64,000 nt of DNA from contig NZ_BMUF01000003.1 in NCBI RefSeq assembly GCF_014650055.1, positions 248,001 through 312,000 on the forward strand, read 5' to 3'. The DNA comes from Streptomyces malachitofuscus. GTDB taxonomy: Bacteria; Actinomycetota; Actinomycetes; Streptomycetales; Streptomycetaceae. Of this stretch, positions 34,028 through 42,223 are shown one piece after another. Within the stretch, counting starts at the first letter, position 1. Every line of letters starts with the position of its first letter. A model generated the notes under the pieces. That model ran no database searches. It was given only the letters and a program-made list of their open reading frames with translations, and was not told the DNA's origin. Position numbers and translations under genes: made by a program.

Positions 34028-35233
34028 CTAGAAGGCCGTCAGGGTCAGCCGCAGGCCCGTCGGCGCGGTGTCCTGGATGTACGAGGCGAAGTCCGCCACG
34101 TCGTCGAAGGCGAAGCCGTACGCCCGGCCGTCCTCCGTGGCCGCGTGCATGGCCTTGGAGTAGTGGTTGGTGATCTCGGTCCGGTAGAAGACCGAGGGAT
34201 CGGTGGTCGGCTGGTCGGGGTGGCTGAGCAGCGTCGACCGGTTGAAGCCGGCGCCGAGCACCGCGGCGACCGGACCGGTGGTGCCGTCGTTGGGGGCGGC
34301 GAGGGCGCCGTCGCAGAAGAGGACGTCGCGCGTGGACGGCCTGCCGAAGGAGACCTGCGCGGGCCCGTCGAAGGTGAACCGGTCACCGCGCACCCGGCCG
34401 GTGAAGGTGCCCGCATTGGTGGTGACCTTGAGGTCGCGGCCGGTGTAGGTGCTCCACACCTCGTCGATGTACGGGGCGAGGTAGTCCTCGGCGAACAGAC
34501 CGGCGTCCAGCCCGTGGCCGGGGGCGATGATCCGCGTGTCGTCCACGACCAGCCGGGAGAACGCCTCCACCTCCTTGACGGCGGCGAACGCGGCCGCGCG
34601 CCCGCCTTCGCGGACCGTGCCCGTCGTCTGGTCCTGGGAACCCGTGAGCTTGATGCTCAGCGGCACGCTGAACATGTCGACCATCGTCGTGTTGCAGAAC
34701 ATGCCCGAGGAGTTGTAGGTGAACTCCGCGCAGTCGTGCAGCACGCCGTAGTTGGGGTCCGAGGTGACCCAGCCGGCGGGGTACTGCAGTGCGGCGTTGC
34801 CGTTGCCGTCGGTGACCGCCTTGAACTTGAGCTTCGCGCCGAGGGAGACGTAGATCCGGCCGGACATGTACGGCAGGGAGAGCTTGGTCTCGCCGCTGCC
34901 GGACAGGCTGATGGCGTAGTCGGTGAAGCCGTCGGGGCCGTTGTCGGAGGCGGCGACGGGCACGACGGTGCCCTCGGGGGTGAGCCGCACCTGACGGCCG
35001 TCCGCGTTGCCGACGACGTAGAGGTGCACGTTCGCGTTGTCGAAGGAACCGCTGTTGTTGACGATCGTCAGCGGCAGGGATCCGGCCGCTGCCGGGCCGG
35101 CCTTCGGCTCTCCGGACTGGTCCGCCAGGGCGTGCGGGGCGATCGCCGCCGCCGCGGGGAGGGCCACGGCGGCTCCGCCGAGGGCGAAGAGGACCTTGCG
35201 GCGGCCGAGGGTGCGCTGATGACGAGGAGTCAT
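34028..35233 (-). CDS. Secreted GH64 beta-1,3-glucanase
   Basis: 401 residues. A twin-arginine signal (TLGRRKVLFALGGAAVALP) precedes the mature enzyme. The catalytic module resembles GH64 laminaripentaose-producing glucanases: LPLTIVNNSGSFDNANVHLYVVG (in part), DFTTGNCPDY-like acid motifs are represented here by YGVLHDCAEFTYN, and DMFSVPLSIKL. It would degrade beta-1,3-glucans such as fungal wall glucan outside the cell. ATG 35233 has AGGAGA with 7-base spacing. A GAGAGCGCTCTC palindrome overlaps the probable start site, so LacI-type repression is likely. Confidence 0.88.
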   Translation of the reverse strand: MTPRHQRTLGRRKVLFALGGAAVALPAAAAIAPHALADQSGEPKAGPAAAGSLPLTIVNNSGSFDNANVHLYVVGNADGRQVRLTPEGTVVPVAASDNGPDGFTDYAISLSGSGETKLSLPYMSGRIYVSLGAKLKFKAVTDGNGNAALQYPAGWVTSDPNYGVLHDCAEFTYNSSGMFCNTTMVDMFSVPLSIKLTGSQDQTTGTVREGGRAAAFAAVKEVEAFSRLVVDDTRIIAPGHGLDAGLFAEDYLAPYIDEVWSTYTGRDLKVTTNAGTFTGRVRGDRFTFDGPAQVSFGRPSTRDVLFCDGALAAPNDGTTGPVAAVLGAGFNRSTLLSHPDQPTTDPSVFYRTEITNHYSKAMHAATEDGRAYGFAFDDVADFASYIQDTAPTGLRLTLTAF

Positions 35234-35299
35234 GTGGGGGTCTCCTGTAGGGCTCGTGCGGGTTCCTGACCGCGCCGGCCGACGTGGGGAGGGGTCCGA

Positions 35300-35319
35300 G
35301 AGAGCGCTCTCAGAATGTA
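35300..35319 (-). promoter_or_regulatory. GH64 promoter with LacI-type operator
   Basis: On the minus strand TACATT (35314-35319) is a likely -10 element and the perfect palindrome GAGAGCGCTCTC (35300-35311) lies just downstream over the start site. It resembles the CebR-like TGGGAGCGCTCCCA class of LacI operators used for glucan genes in Streptomyces. Confidence 0.6.
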
Positions 35320-35501
35320 ACGCCGGGCCGGTGCGCGGGGTCGATGGTAGGGACACCCACGGACCCCCGCCACCGGTCCGACTTGTCCTCAACCTGCCCT
35401 GACCTGCGGTTACTTGAATCTTCGACGAAGCATCCCCGATCGCTTAACCGGCCTTTAAGGGGCTCTTAAGCCGGCCGGGCCGGGTTGACACGGAGCGTGT
35501 C

Positions 35502-35513
35502 CGGAGCGCTCCG
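35502..35513. promoter_or_regulatory. Second GAGCGCTC palindrome upstream of GH64
   Basis: CGGAGCGCTCCG is a perfect palindrome about 200 bp upstream of the first operator. A distant second site is a common arrangement for LacI-family loops, though binding here is inferred. Confidence 0.4.
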
Positions 35514-35548
35514 TTCCGCAGTTGGCGGACAGCGCTCCGCGGGCGTCC

Positions 35549-36439
35549 TCAGGGCGTCCCGCTGTCCAGCAGGGACTCCGCCGTGGCCAGGATCCGCGTG
35601 ATGCGGAGGCCGAACGCCGCGTCACAGGGGTGCGGGATGCCGGTCCGGGCCGCGGTGAGCAGGGCGTCCAGGGCCCGGGTGACGGTGGGGACGACGCCCT
35701 CCGAGTCCTCCGGGAGCAGGGTGACTCCCGCCTCGCCGCGCAGTTCGACCGTGGCGCCCGCCGCGGCCGGGGGCGCGGTCAGGCTCAGGGTGAGACTGCT
35801 CGACGCGCCGCTCTCGTGGTCGAGGACCAGATGGACGGTGTCACCGGGGCCGTATGCCGCCGCCGTCACCCGCCGCGGTTCGCCGAGCACCGGAAGCAGC
35901 ACGGACAGGGCGTGCGGGCCGACGTCCCACAGGGCGCCCTTCTCCCGTCGCCAGGGCGAGGCGGCGAAGGGGCTGTCCGTGGCGGTGAACACCGCCCCGA
36001 GCCACTGCGCCCGCCCGGTGAACCAGCCGCCCGCGCGGGCCTGTTCGCCGATCCATGCCTCAGGACCGGGCTGGAAGCGGGTGGTGAAGAAGACCACCGA
36101 GGCGACCCCGGCCCCCTCGACGGCCTCGACCACCGCCCGGCCCTGGGCGACCGTCGGTGCGAGCGGCTTGTCGAGCAGCAGATGGCACCCCGCCCGCGCC
36201 GCGCGCACCGCCAGGTCGGCCTGCACCGCCGGCGGCAGCGCGACGGCGACCGCGTCCACGTCGGCGAGGAGCGCGTCGAGGTCGTCGTAGGCCCGGGTGC
36301 CGTGCAGTCCGGCCAGCTCCGCGGCGGCGTCCGCGCGGCGGCCCCACACGCCGGTGAAGTCGAGGTCCGGGTGCCCGCTCAGGGCGGGGGCGTGTGCCAC
36401 CCGCGCCCAGGGGCCGGTGCCCAGCAGTCCGATCCGCAT
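35549..36439 (-). CDS. Gfo/Idh/MocA-family oxidoreductase
   Basis: 296 residues. The N-terminal Rossmann motif is MRIGLLGTGPWARVAH; then VDAVAVALPPAVQADLA and the family signature LLLDKPLAPTVAQG (EKP variant with D). Members are NAD(P)-dependent dehydrogenases of sugars or inositol-like compounds, or glucose-fructose oxidoreductases. Substrate unknown. ATG 36439 is supported by GGGAGAGG with 7-8-base spacing. It precedes the GH64 gene on the same strand but the 315-bp gap with its own promoter argues for separate transcripts. Confidence 0.87.
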   Translation of the reverse strand: MRIGLLGTGPWARVAHAPALSGHPDLDFTGVWGRRADAAAELAGLHGTRAYDDLDALLADVDAVAVALPPAVQADLAVRAARAGCHLLLDKPLAPTVAQGRAVVEAVEGAGVASVVFFTTRFQPGPEAWIGEQARAGGWFTGRAQWLGAVFTATDSPFAASPWRREKGALWDVGPHALSVLLPVLGEPRRVTAAAYGPGDTVHLVLDHESGASSSLTLSLTAPPAAAGATVELRGEAGVTLLPEDSEGVVPTVTRALDALLTAARTGIPHPCDAAFGLRITRILATAESLLDSGTP

Positions 36440-36562
36440 GCCGCCGCCTCTCCCGCGGGCCGGCATCCGCCGGACCCGTGCCCTGATCGTGCTCGGGTCA
36501 GAACGATGATCCCTGCCGAAATGCCATGTCAACAGCGAGCCGTCGGGAGAGAGCGGGGTGTG

Positions 36563-36596
36563 GCGGGCGCAGGACGGGGCCGTCCCGTGCGCCCGC
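36563..36596 (-). terminator. Hairpin after the VOC gene
   Basis: GCGGGCGC pairs with GCGCCCGC around a loop that itself contains GGACGG and CCGTCC. It begins 18 bp beyond the stop of the VOC gene. Confidence 0.55.
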
Positions 36597-36613
36597 TCGT
36601 CGTGCGGCGTGTT

Positions 36614-37027
36614 TCAGTCCCCGGGCTGGTTGATGTTGACCATCCAGGGAATGCCGAAGCGGTCCGTGCACATCCCGAACACGTCACCCCACATCTGCTT
36701 CTCCAGCGGCACGGACACCGAGCCGCCCCCGGACAGCTTGTCCCAGTAGCCGCGCAGGGTGCCCTCGTCCTCGCCGCTGAGGCTCACGGCGAAGTTGTTG
36801 CCGGGGGCGTGCTCCATGCCCGGCGGCATGTCGGCGCCCATGAGGGTGAGGCCCTCGGCGGTCGTCAGCATGCCGTGCATGATCTTGTCGGAGCCTTCGG
36901 CGCCGGGCTGCCCGGCGTCGCCGAAGGTATTGAGGCGCAGCTCGCCGCCGAAGACCTCCTTGTAGAACTCCATCGCCTGCCGCGCGTCCCCGTCGAAACT
37001 CAGGTACGGGTTGAGAAGTGAGGCCAT
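36614..37027 (-). CDS. PhnB-like VOC-superfamily protein
   Basis: 137 residues. The pattern LNPYLSFDGDARQAMEFYKEVFGGEL and HGMLTTAEGLTLMGADMPPG, with C-terminal DRFGIPWMVN, is the PhnB/YjdN branch of the vicinal oxygen chelate fold (glyoxalase/bleomycin-resistance superfamily). Such proteins bind or modify small ligands; the metal ligands are not all conserved here. ATG 37027 has GGGAGG 5 bases upstream. It is divergent from the aldo/keto reductase across 220 bp containing inverted repeats. Confidence 0.85.
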   Translation of the reverse strand: MASLLNPYLSFDGDARQAMEFYKEVFGGELRLNTFGDAGQPGAEGSDKIMHGMLTTAEGLTLMGADMPPGMEHAPGNNFAVSLSGEDEGTLRGYWDKLSGGGSVSVPLEKQMWGDVFGMCTDRFGIPWMVNINQPGD

Positions 37028-37124
37028 ACATACCTCCCGAAAACGGTACATGGGGTGGACTTCGCGCAGCGTAGCGCCGGGCGCCGGTGCCCGCGCGGCG
37101 GGCGTCGCCGCCGAGAGCCCCGCG

Positions 37125-37159
37125 ATTCAGCGTTCCGCCTGCTGAATGCGTTCGCATTC
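37125..37159. promoter_or_regulatory. Two overlapping inverted repeats between divergent genes
   Basis: ATTCAGC-N9-GCTGAAT (37125-37147) overlaps GAATGCG-TT-CGCATTC (37144-37159). Both are perfect in their arms and lie in the shared upstream region of the VOC and aldo/keto reductase genes, so a common regulator is plausible. Confidence 0.45.
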
Positions 37160-37247
37160 CTCTATTGGATTTCCGGCCGCCCCGGGACCAGGCTGGTACG
37201 CGCTTTCCACCACCGTCGCAGCCACAGCCGGAAGAGGTCGCTTCCCC

Positions 37248-38105
37248 ATGCACACCCGCCGTATCGGTGATGTCGAGGTCGGTGCCGTCGGCCTGGGCGC
37301 GATGCCCATGTCGATCGAGGGCCGCCCGGACGAGGCCCGTTCCCTGGCCACCCTCCGTGCCGCCCTGGACGCGGGTGTCACGCTGATCGACACCGCGGAC
37401 GCCTACCACAGGGACGCCGACGAGGTCGGACACAACGAGACCCTGATCGCCAAGGCCCTCGCCTCCCACGACCGGGGCGGCGACGTCCTGGTCGCCACCA
37501 AGGGCGGCCATCTGCGCCCCGGCGACGGCAGCTGGACGCTGGACGGGAGCCCCGCCCATCTGAAGCGGGCCTGCGAGGCGTCACTGCGCCGGCTCGGTGT
37601 GGAGGCCATCGGGCTCTACCAGTTCCACCGGCCGGACCCCCGCGTCCCGTACGCCGAGTCCGTCGGCGCGCTGCGGGAACTGCTGGACGAGGGGAAGATC
37701 CGCATGGCGGGGATCTCCAACGCCGACCCGGACCGGATCAGGGAGGCCGACGGGATCCTCGGCGGTCGGCTGGTCTCCGTGCAGAACCGGTTCTCCCCGG
37801 CCTTCCGCTCCAGCGAGCCGGAGCTGGAGCTGTGCGGCGAGCTCGGCATCGCGTTCCTGCCCTACAGCCCGTTCGGCGGCATCGCCCGTGCCGGTGACCT
37901 CGCCGCCGACCATGCGCCGTTCGCCCGGGTCGCCCGGGCGCACGGGGTGAGCGCGCACCAGGTGTGCCTGGCCTGGATGCTCGCCAAGTCGCCGGTGGTC
38001 GTGCCCATTCCGGGGGCGAGCCGGCCGGAGTCCGTCCGCGATTCGGCCGCGGCCGCCGGCCTCGAGCTGAGCGCCGAGGACATCGCGGAGCTGGACGCCG
38101 CCTGA
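37248..38105 (+). CDS. Aldo/keto reductase
   Basis: 285 residues. The AKR barrel shows GAVGLGAMPMS, the Asp-Tyr pair in LIDTADAYH, a catalytic Lys in VATKGG, and His in YQFHRPDP; the C-terminal NADPH loop is VPIPGASRPE. It should reduce aldehydes or ketones with NADPH; the substrate is not evident. ATG 37248 has GGAAGAGG about 9 bases upstream; upstream in-frame codons lack a site. It is divergent from the VOC gene and shares inverted repeats with it. Confidence 0.9.
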   Translation: MHTRRIGDVEVGAVGLGAMPMSIEGRPDEARSLATLRAALDAGVTLIDTADAYHRDADEVGHNETLIAKALASHDRGGDVLVATKGGHLRPGDGSWTLDGSPAHLKRACEASLRRLGVEAIGLYQFHRPDPRVPYAESVGALRELLDEGKIRMAGISNADPDRIREADGILGGRLVSVQNRFSPAFRSSEPELELCGELGIAFLPYSPFGGIARAGDLAADHAPFARVARAHGVSAHQVCLAWMLAKSPVVVPIPGASRPESVRDSAAAAGLELSAEDIAELDAA

Positions 38106-38108
38106 GAC

Positions 38109-38146
38109 GGTGCCGCCCGTCTCGCGCGACGGACACGGGCGGCACC
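38109..38146 (+). terminator. Hairpin after the aldo/keto reductase gene
   Basis: GGTGCCGCCCGT (38109-38120) pairs exactly with ACGGGCGGCACC (38135-38146) around a 14-base loop, 3 bp beyond the stop codon. Confidence 0.65.
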
Positions 38147-38180
38147 CCCTCGCGCTCCTGGTGTACCCCTTCGAACAGAG

Positions 38181-38196
38181 GGGAAAGCGCTTGCCC
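38181..38196. promoter_or_regulatory. LacI-type palindrome upstream of the ABC exporter
   Basis: GGGAAAGCGCTTGCCC is palindromic except for one base pair and has the central AAGCGCTT of LacI-family operators. It lies 55 bp before the ABC exporter start. Confidence 0.45.
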
Positions 38197-38250
38197 GCGT
38201 CTGTTCGCGCCGCACCCGCGAGCAGGCCCCACAGGGGAGGACCACCGCCG

Positions 38251-40020
38251 ATGGCGACCACGCAGGAACGACCGCTCGACCACCGCTACCGGGGCGAGCA
38301 TCCCGTCCGCACCCTCGCCTATCTGTTCCGGGCGGACCGGGGCCGGCTGGCCGGCGCCGTCGTCGTCTTCACGGTCAAGCACAGCCCCGTCTGGCTGCTG
38401 CCGCTGATCACCGCGTCGATCATCGACACCGTCGTCCAGCACCAGCCGATATCCCGGCTCTGGACCAGCACCGGCATCATCATGTTCATCCTGCTGGTCA
38501 ACTACCCGCTCCATGTGCTGTACGTCCGTCTGCTCTACGGCAGCGTCCGCCGCATGGGCACCGCGCTGCGCTCCGCCCTGTGCACGCGCATGCAGCAGCT
38601 CTCCATCGGCTACCACTCCCGGGTCAGCGCGGGCGTGCTCCAGGCCAAGGTGGTCCGGGACGTGGAGACCGTGGAGCAGATGGTGCAGCAGACCGCGGAG
38701 ACCGGGCTGGGCGCGCTCACCGTGCTCACCGGCGGGCTGGCCATCATCGCCGTCCGCACCCCCGAGTTCCTGCCCGTCTTCCTGATCGTCGTGCCCGCCG
38801 CCGCGCTGCTCGTCGCCCGGCTGAGGGCCCGGCTGCGCACCCACAACGAGCACTTCCGCCACGAGGTGGAGACCCTGTCCTCCCGGGTGACGGAGATGAC
38901 CCGGCTCATCCCCGTCACCCGCGCCCACGGCCTGGAGGGCAAGGCGCTGCGCCGGATGAACGGCACCCTCGACCGGCTGCTGACCTCCGGGATGCGTCTC
39001 GACCTGGTCAACGGCCGCTTCGGCTCGCTGGCCTGGGTCGTCCTGAACGTGGTCGGCGTGGGCGTACTGGCCGGCGCCGCGCTCATCTCGTACTACGACG
39101 TCTGGGGCGTCACCGCCGGCGACGTCGTGATGCTCAGTGCCTTCCTGACCACGCTCACCAGCTCGACGACCACCCTGGCGGGACTGGCCCCGGTCATCAC
39201 CAAGGGGCTGGAGTCCGTCCGCTCGGTCGGCGAGGTGCTCCAGGCACCCGAACTGGAGGACAACGAGGGCAAGGCGGGGCTCGGCGGCCTGCGCGGCGCG
39301 ATCACCTTCGAGAACGTCGGCCACGCCTACGACACCGACGGGCGGCCGGCCGTGCGGGACTTCACCCTGGATGTCGCCCCGGGCGAGACCATCGCCCTGG
39401 TGGGCGCCTCGGGAGCGGGCAAGTCCACGGTGCTCAACCTCGTCATCGGCTTCATCCGGCCGACCTCGGGCAGGCTGCTGCTCGACGGCACCGACATGAA
39501 CAGTCTCGATCTGCGCACCTACCGGCGCTTCCTGTCGGTGGTGCCCCAGGAGTCGGTCCTGTTCGACGGCACCGTCAGGGAGAACGTCGCCTACGGCATG
39601 GACGACGCCGACGAGGAGACGGTACGGGCCGCGCTGCGCGACGCCAACGCGCTGGAGTTCGTCGAGCGGCTGCCCCAGGGGCTCGACACCCTCGTCGGGG
39701 AGCGCGGCGCGCGGCTGTCCGGCGGTCAGCGCCAGCGCCTGGCCATCGCCCGCGCCCTGATCCGGGACCCCAAGGTGCTGGTGCTGGACGAGGCGACCTC
39801 GGCGCTGGACACCCGCTCGGAGGCGCTGGTGCAGGAGGCCCTCGCGCGGCTGCTGCGCGGGCGCACCACGTTCGTCGTGGCGCACCGGCTGTCCACGGTG
39901 CGCGGCGCCGACCGGATCGTGGTGATGGCGGACGGCCGCATCCAGGAGATCGGGACGCACGAGGACCTGCTGCGCCGGGGCGGGGCGTACACGGCGCTGC
40001 ACAGCGGTCAGGTTGCCTGA
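38251..40020 (+). CDS. ABC exporter, fused permease and ATPase
   Basis: 589 residues. The membrane domain spans residues ~40-300 with a characteristic helix pattern, and the nucleotide-binding domain has Walker A GASGAGKSTVL, LSVVPQE, signature LSGGQRQRLAIA, Walker B VLVLDEAT and AHRLST. Like the exporter at 6179 it should work as a homodimer. Substrate unknown; a LacI-type operator 55 bp upstream suggests sugar-linked control. ATG 38251 has AGGGGAGG about 10 bases upstream. It is followed by the DUF5133 gene after 114 bp. Confidence 0.92.
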   Translation: MATTQERPLDHRYRGEHPVRTLAYLFRADRGRLAGAVVVFTVKHSPVWLLPLITASIIDTVVQHQPISRLWTSTGIIMFILLVNYPLHVLYVRLLYGSVRRMGTALRSALCTRMQQLSIGYHSRVSAGVLQAKVVRDVETVEQMVQQTAETGLGALTVLTGGLAIIAVRTPEFLPVFLIVVPAAALLVARLRARLRTHNEHFRHEVETLSSRVTEMTRLIPVTRAHGLEGKALRRMNGTLDRLLTSGMRLDLVNGRFGSLAWVVLNVVGVGVLAGAALISYYDVWGVTAGDVVMLSAFLTTLTSSTTTLAGLAPVITKGLESVRSVGEVLQAPELEDNEGKAGLGGLRGAITFENVGHAYDTDGRPAVRDFTLDVAPGETIALVGASGAGKSTVLNLVIGFIRPTSGRLLLDGTDMNSLDLRTYRRFLSVVPQESVLFDGTVRENVAYGMDDADEETVRAALRDANALEFVERLPQGLDTLVGERGARLSGGQRQRLAIARALIRDPKVLVLDEATSALDTRSEALVQEALARLLRGRTTFVVAHRLSTVRGADRIVVMADGRIQEIGTHEDLLRRGGAYTALHSGQVA

Positions 40021-40134
40021 CCGCCCCGGTCAGGGTGCGACTGTTTTCGGTCAATTGCGGCCACTTGAGCAAATGGGATGAGTGCTTCCGTCTGGTTCGG
40101 GCATACGCAGCGAAAACCAGAGAGGGGCGCATTC

Positions 40135-40392
40135 GTGCTCGGACCGGACCCGAAGGTCGTCAGACAGCTGCTGACGCGGTACGCGACGCTGCAGATCGCT
40201 CAGGCGGAGCGGCATACGCCCGCGGCGGCACGCGAGCTGAAGGAGGTCAGCCACACGCTCTGCGTGATGATGGGGGCGTCCGGTGTCCACGACGCCATAG
40301 CCCAGGCCGACGCGCTGCTCGTCCGGACCCGGCCCGCGCCCGGCCGTGCCGCGCAGGCGGACGGCGGGAACGGCCTGTCCCTGGCCGTCTGA
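40135..40392 (+). CDS. DUF5133 protein
   Basis: 85 residues from GTG 40135, chosen because AGAGGGG lies about 7 bases upstream; an upstream in-frame ATG at 40078 lacks a site. The pattern QLLTRYATLQIAQAERHTPAA and ELKEVSHTLCVMMGAS matches DUF5133, a Streptomyces family of unknown function often near developmental or secondary-metabolism genes. The C-terminal 30 residues are low in structure. Confidence 0.8.
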   Translation: MLGPDPKVVRQLLTRYATLQIAQAERHTPAAARELKEVSHTLCVMMGASGVHDAIAQADALLVRTRPAPGRAAQADGGNGLSLAV

Positions 40393-40428
40393 GCAACCGG
40401 GCCGCTCGGCTCTCCGGGCGGGGAACCT

Positions 40429-41400
40429 CTACGACCTGCTCGCGGTGACGGCGCGGCGCCCGTTGAACGACGAGCGGTAGGTGTACGGCGTGGTGCCCAC
40501 CACCTTGCGGAAGCGCTCGCGGAACGCCGTGGGCGATCCGAAACCGGCCTGCTGCGCGATCCGCTCGACCGTGTAGTCGCTGTTCTCCAGCAGGTACTGG
40601 GCGCGCCGCACCCGGGCCCGCAGCAGCCACTGCAACGGCGTGGTGCCCGTCTGCTCGCGGAACCGCCTGCTGAAGGTGCGCTCGCTCATCCCTGCGCGCG
40701 CCGCCATCGCCCCGAGCGTCACCTCGTGGGCCAGGTTGTCCTCGATCCAGTCCAGCAGCGGCTCGAGATCCGACCCGCGGGGCACGGGCGGGTGCTCGTG
40801 CACGATGAACTGGGCCTGGCCGCCCTCCCGCTCCAGCGGCATCACCGACATCCGGGCGGCGTTCGCGGCCACGGCCGAGCCCAGGTCCCGGCGAATCATG
40901 TGCAGGCACATGTCCAATGCGGCGGCGGCGCCGGCCGAGGTGAGGATCTGACCGTTGTCGACATAGAGCACGTCCGGCCGCACATCGACGCGGGGGAAGT
41001 CCCGGGCGAGTTGGCCGGCGGCCACCCAGTGGGTGGTGGCGCGCCGGCCGTCCAGCAGCCCGGCCTCCGCCAGCACGAAGGCGCCCACGCACACCGAGGC
41101 GATCCGGGTGCCGGCTGCGGCCGCCCCCCGCAACGCGGAGAGGACCGCGGGGGAGAGCGGCGAGGCGCCCTCGCCGCGGCCGGGGACGATGACCGTGTCG
41201 GCGTCGGCCAGCGCCTCCAGGCCACGGTCGACGCGCAGGCCGAAGCCGCCGTCCGCGGTCACCTCCGGCCGCTCGGCGCACAGCCGGACCCGGTAGGGGT
41301 GCCGGCCGTCGGGCAGCCGCGTCCAGTCGAAGACCTGCATGGGCGCCGCCATGTCGAACGGCACGACGCCATCGAGAACCAGAATCGCCACGGAGTGCAT
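40429..41400 (-). CDS. GlxA-like AraC-family regulator with DJ-1/PfpI-type domain
   Basis: 323 residues. The N-terminal DJ-1/PfpI (class I glutamine amidotransferase-like) domain has VAILVLDGVVPFDMAAPMQVFDW and SVCVGAFVLAEAGLLDGRRATTHW. The C-terminal AraC helix-turn-helix pair reads MAARAGMSERTFSRRFREQTGTTPLQWL and IAQQAGFGSPTAFRERFRKVVGTTP. Such regulators control catabolic or stress genes. ATG 41400 is preceded by TATCGT 7 bases upstream, suggesting leaderless mRNA. It is divergent from the DUF2269-like gene with a palindrome in the gap. Confidence 0.88.
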   Translation of the reverse strand: MHSVAILVLDGVVPFDMAAPMQVFDWTRLPDGRHPYRVRLCAERPEVTADGGFGLRVDRGLEALADADTVIVPGRGEGASPLSPAVLSALRGAAAAGTRIASVCVGAFVLAEAGLLDGRRATTHWVAAGQLARDFPRVDVRPDVLYVDNGQILTSAGAAAALDMCLHMIRRDLGSAVAANAARMSVMPLEREGGQAQFIVHEHPPVPRGSDLEPLLDWIEDNLAHEVTLGAMAARAGMSERTFSRRFREQTGTTPLQWLLRARVRRAQYLLENSDYTVERIAQQAGFGSPTAFRERFRKVVGTTPYTYRSSFNGRRAVTASRS

Positions 41401-41407
41401 GACCGCC

Positions 41408-41413
41408 ACGATA
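41408..41413 (-). promoter_or_regulatory. -10 element of a probable leaderless promoter
   Basis: On the minus strand TATCGT lies 7 bases before the ATG at 41400 of the GlxA-like regulator. Confidence 0.45.
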
Positions 41414-41521
41414 AACGGATTCCCGCCATGCCCCTGAGCCGGGCCTCCGGTCGACGACGCTGCGGAACCTGGGTGGACGTGGTTGGCGGGAACCCGTTGG
41501 AAGCTGTCGTTTCAGCCCCTG

Positions 41522-41548
41522 GGTGATCACCGATGAGGTCCCTAACGT
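41522..41548 (+). promoter_or_regulatory. Palindrome and -10 element upstream of the membrane protein
   Basis: GGTGATCACC (41522-41531) is a perfect 10-bp palindrome and TAACGT (41543-41548) fits a -10 element for the gene at 41588. The palindrome would overlap the -35 region, so the adjacent regulator could repress or activate there. Confidence 0.35.
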
Positions 41549-41587
41549 GAGCCCGGCACCGCTGATCACACCAAGGAAAGAGTCCCG

Positions 41588-42061
41588 GTGACCAAGTTCC
41601 TGCTGTCCCTCCACGTCCTGGCGGCCATCATCGCCGTCGGCCCCGTCACCGTCGCGGCCAGTATGTTCCCGCCGGCCGTACGCCGCGCCGCCCCGGCGGA
41701 GGGCGACGGGCCCGCCCCCAAGGGCGTCACCACCGTCGCACTGCTCCACCGCATCTGCCGGGTCTACGCCCGGATAGGGATCCTCGTCCCCCTACTCGGC
41801 CTCGCCACCGCCCTCGCGATGGGCGTGCTGGGCGACGGCTGGCTCATCACCTCGATCACCCTGACCGCGGTGGCTGCCGGGGTCCTCCTCGCCTTCGTGC
41901 TCCCCCGTCAGGACGAACTCGTCGAGCAGCTCACCGAAGACCGGCCGATCGACCGGCGGAGCACCGTTCAACTCGCGATGTTCACGGGGGTGTTCAACCT
42001 CCTCTGGGCGACCGTCACGGTCCTGATGATCGTCCGCCCCGGCTCGACGACGGGTGCCTGA
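41588..42061 (+). CDS. DUF2269-like membrane protein
   Basis: 157 residues with four hydrophobic helices: FLLSLHVLAAIIAVGPVTVAA, LVPLLGLATALAMGVLG, ITLTAVAAGVLLAFVLP and MFTGVFNLLWATVTVLMIV. The first helix with HVLAA and the overall order match DUF2269, integral membrane proteins of unknown function. GTG 41588 has AAGGAAAG about 8 bases upstream. It is divergent from the GlxA-like regulator and may be its target. Confidence 0.78.
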   Translation: MTKFLLSLHVLAAIIAVGPVTVAASMFPPAVRRAAPAEGDGPAPKGVTTVALLHRICRVYARIGILVPLLGLATALAMGVLGDGWLITSITLTAVAAGVLLAFVLPRQDELVEQLTEDRPIDRRSTVQLAMFTGVFNLLWATVTVLMIVRPGSTTGA

Positions 42062-42165
42062 CCGCCCCAATTTGCCCGCCGTCACCGCAATGCGCGGCAG
42101 ATCCCGTGTGACCGTTCCGTGTCACGTCGTCCCGGGGAAGTCCCACGTCGCACCGGACGGACGCC

Positions 42166-42171
42166 TACACT
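42166..42171 (+). promoter_or_regulatory. Possible -10 element of the small gene at 42224
   Basis: TACACT lies 52 bp before the GTG at 42224 and fits the TANNNT pattern of Streptomyces housekeeping promoters. The -35 region is weak. Confidence 0.3.
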
Positions 42172-42223
42172 CGGCAGTCGCGTCCCCGCACCGGGGCCGC
42201 CGAGCAGAAAGGCACGTTGACGG

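Larger units (their letters stand above)
35234..35548. other. 315-bp upstream region of the GH64 gene
   Basis: No coding gene is supported. It contains the promoter and palindrome at 35300-35319, an AT-rich stretch around 35412-35470, an imperfect hairpin near 35448-35474 that may terminate the Gfo/Idh transcript, and a second GAGCGCTC palindrome at 35502-35513. Confidence 0.5.

Noticed and set aside
37738..40002. A 754-residue minus-strand frame opposite the aldo/keto reductase and ABC exporter
   Set aside because: It mirrors two genes with complete catalytic motifs and shows no family signature.
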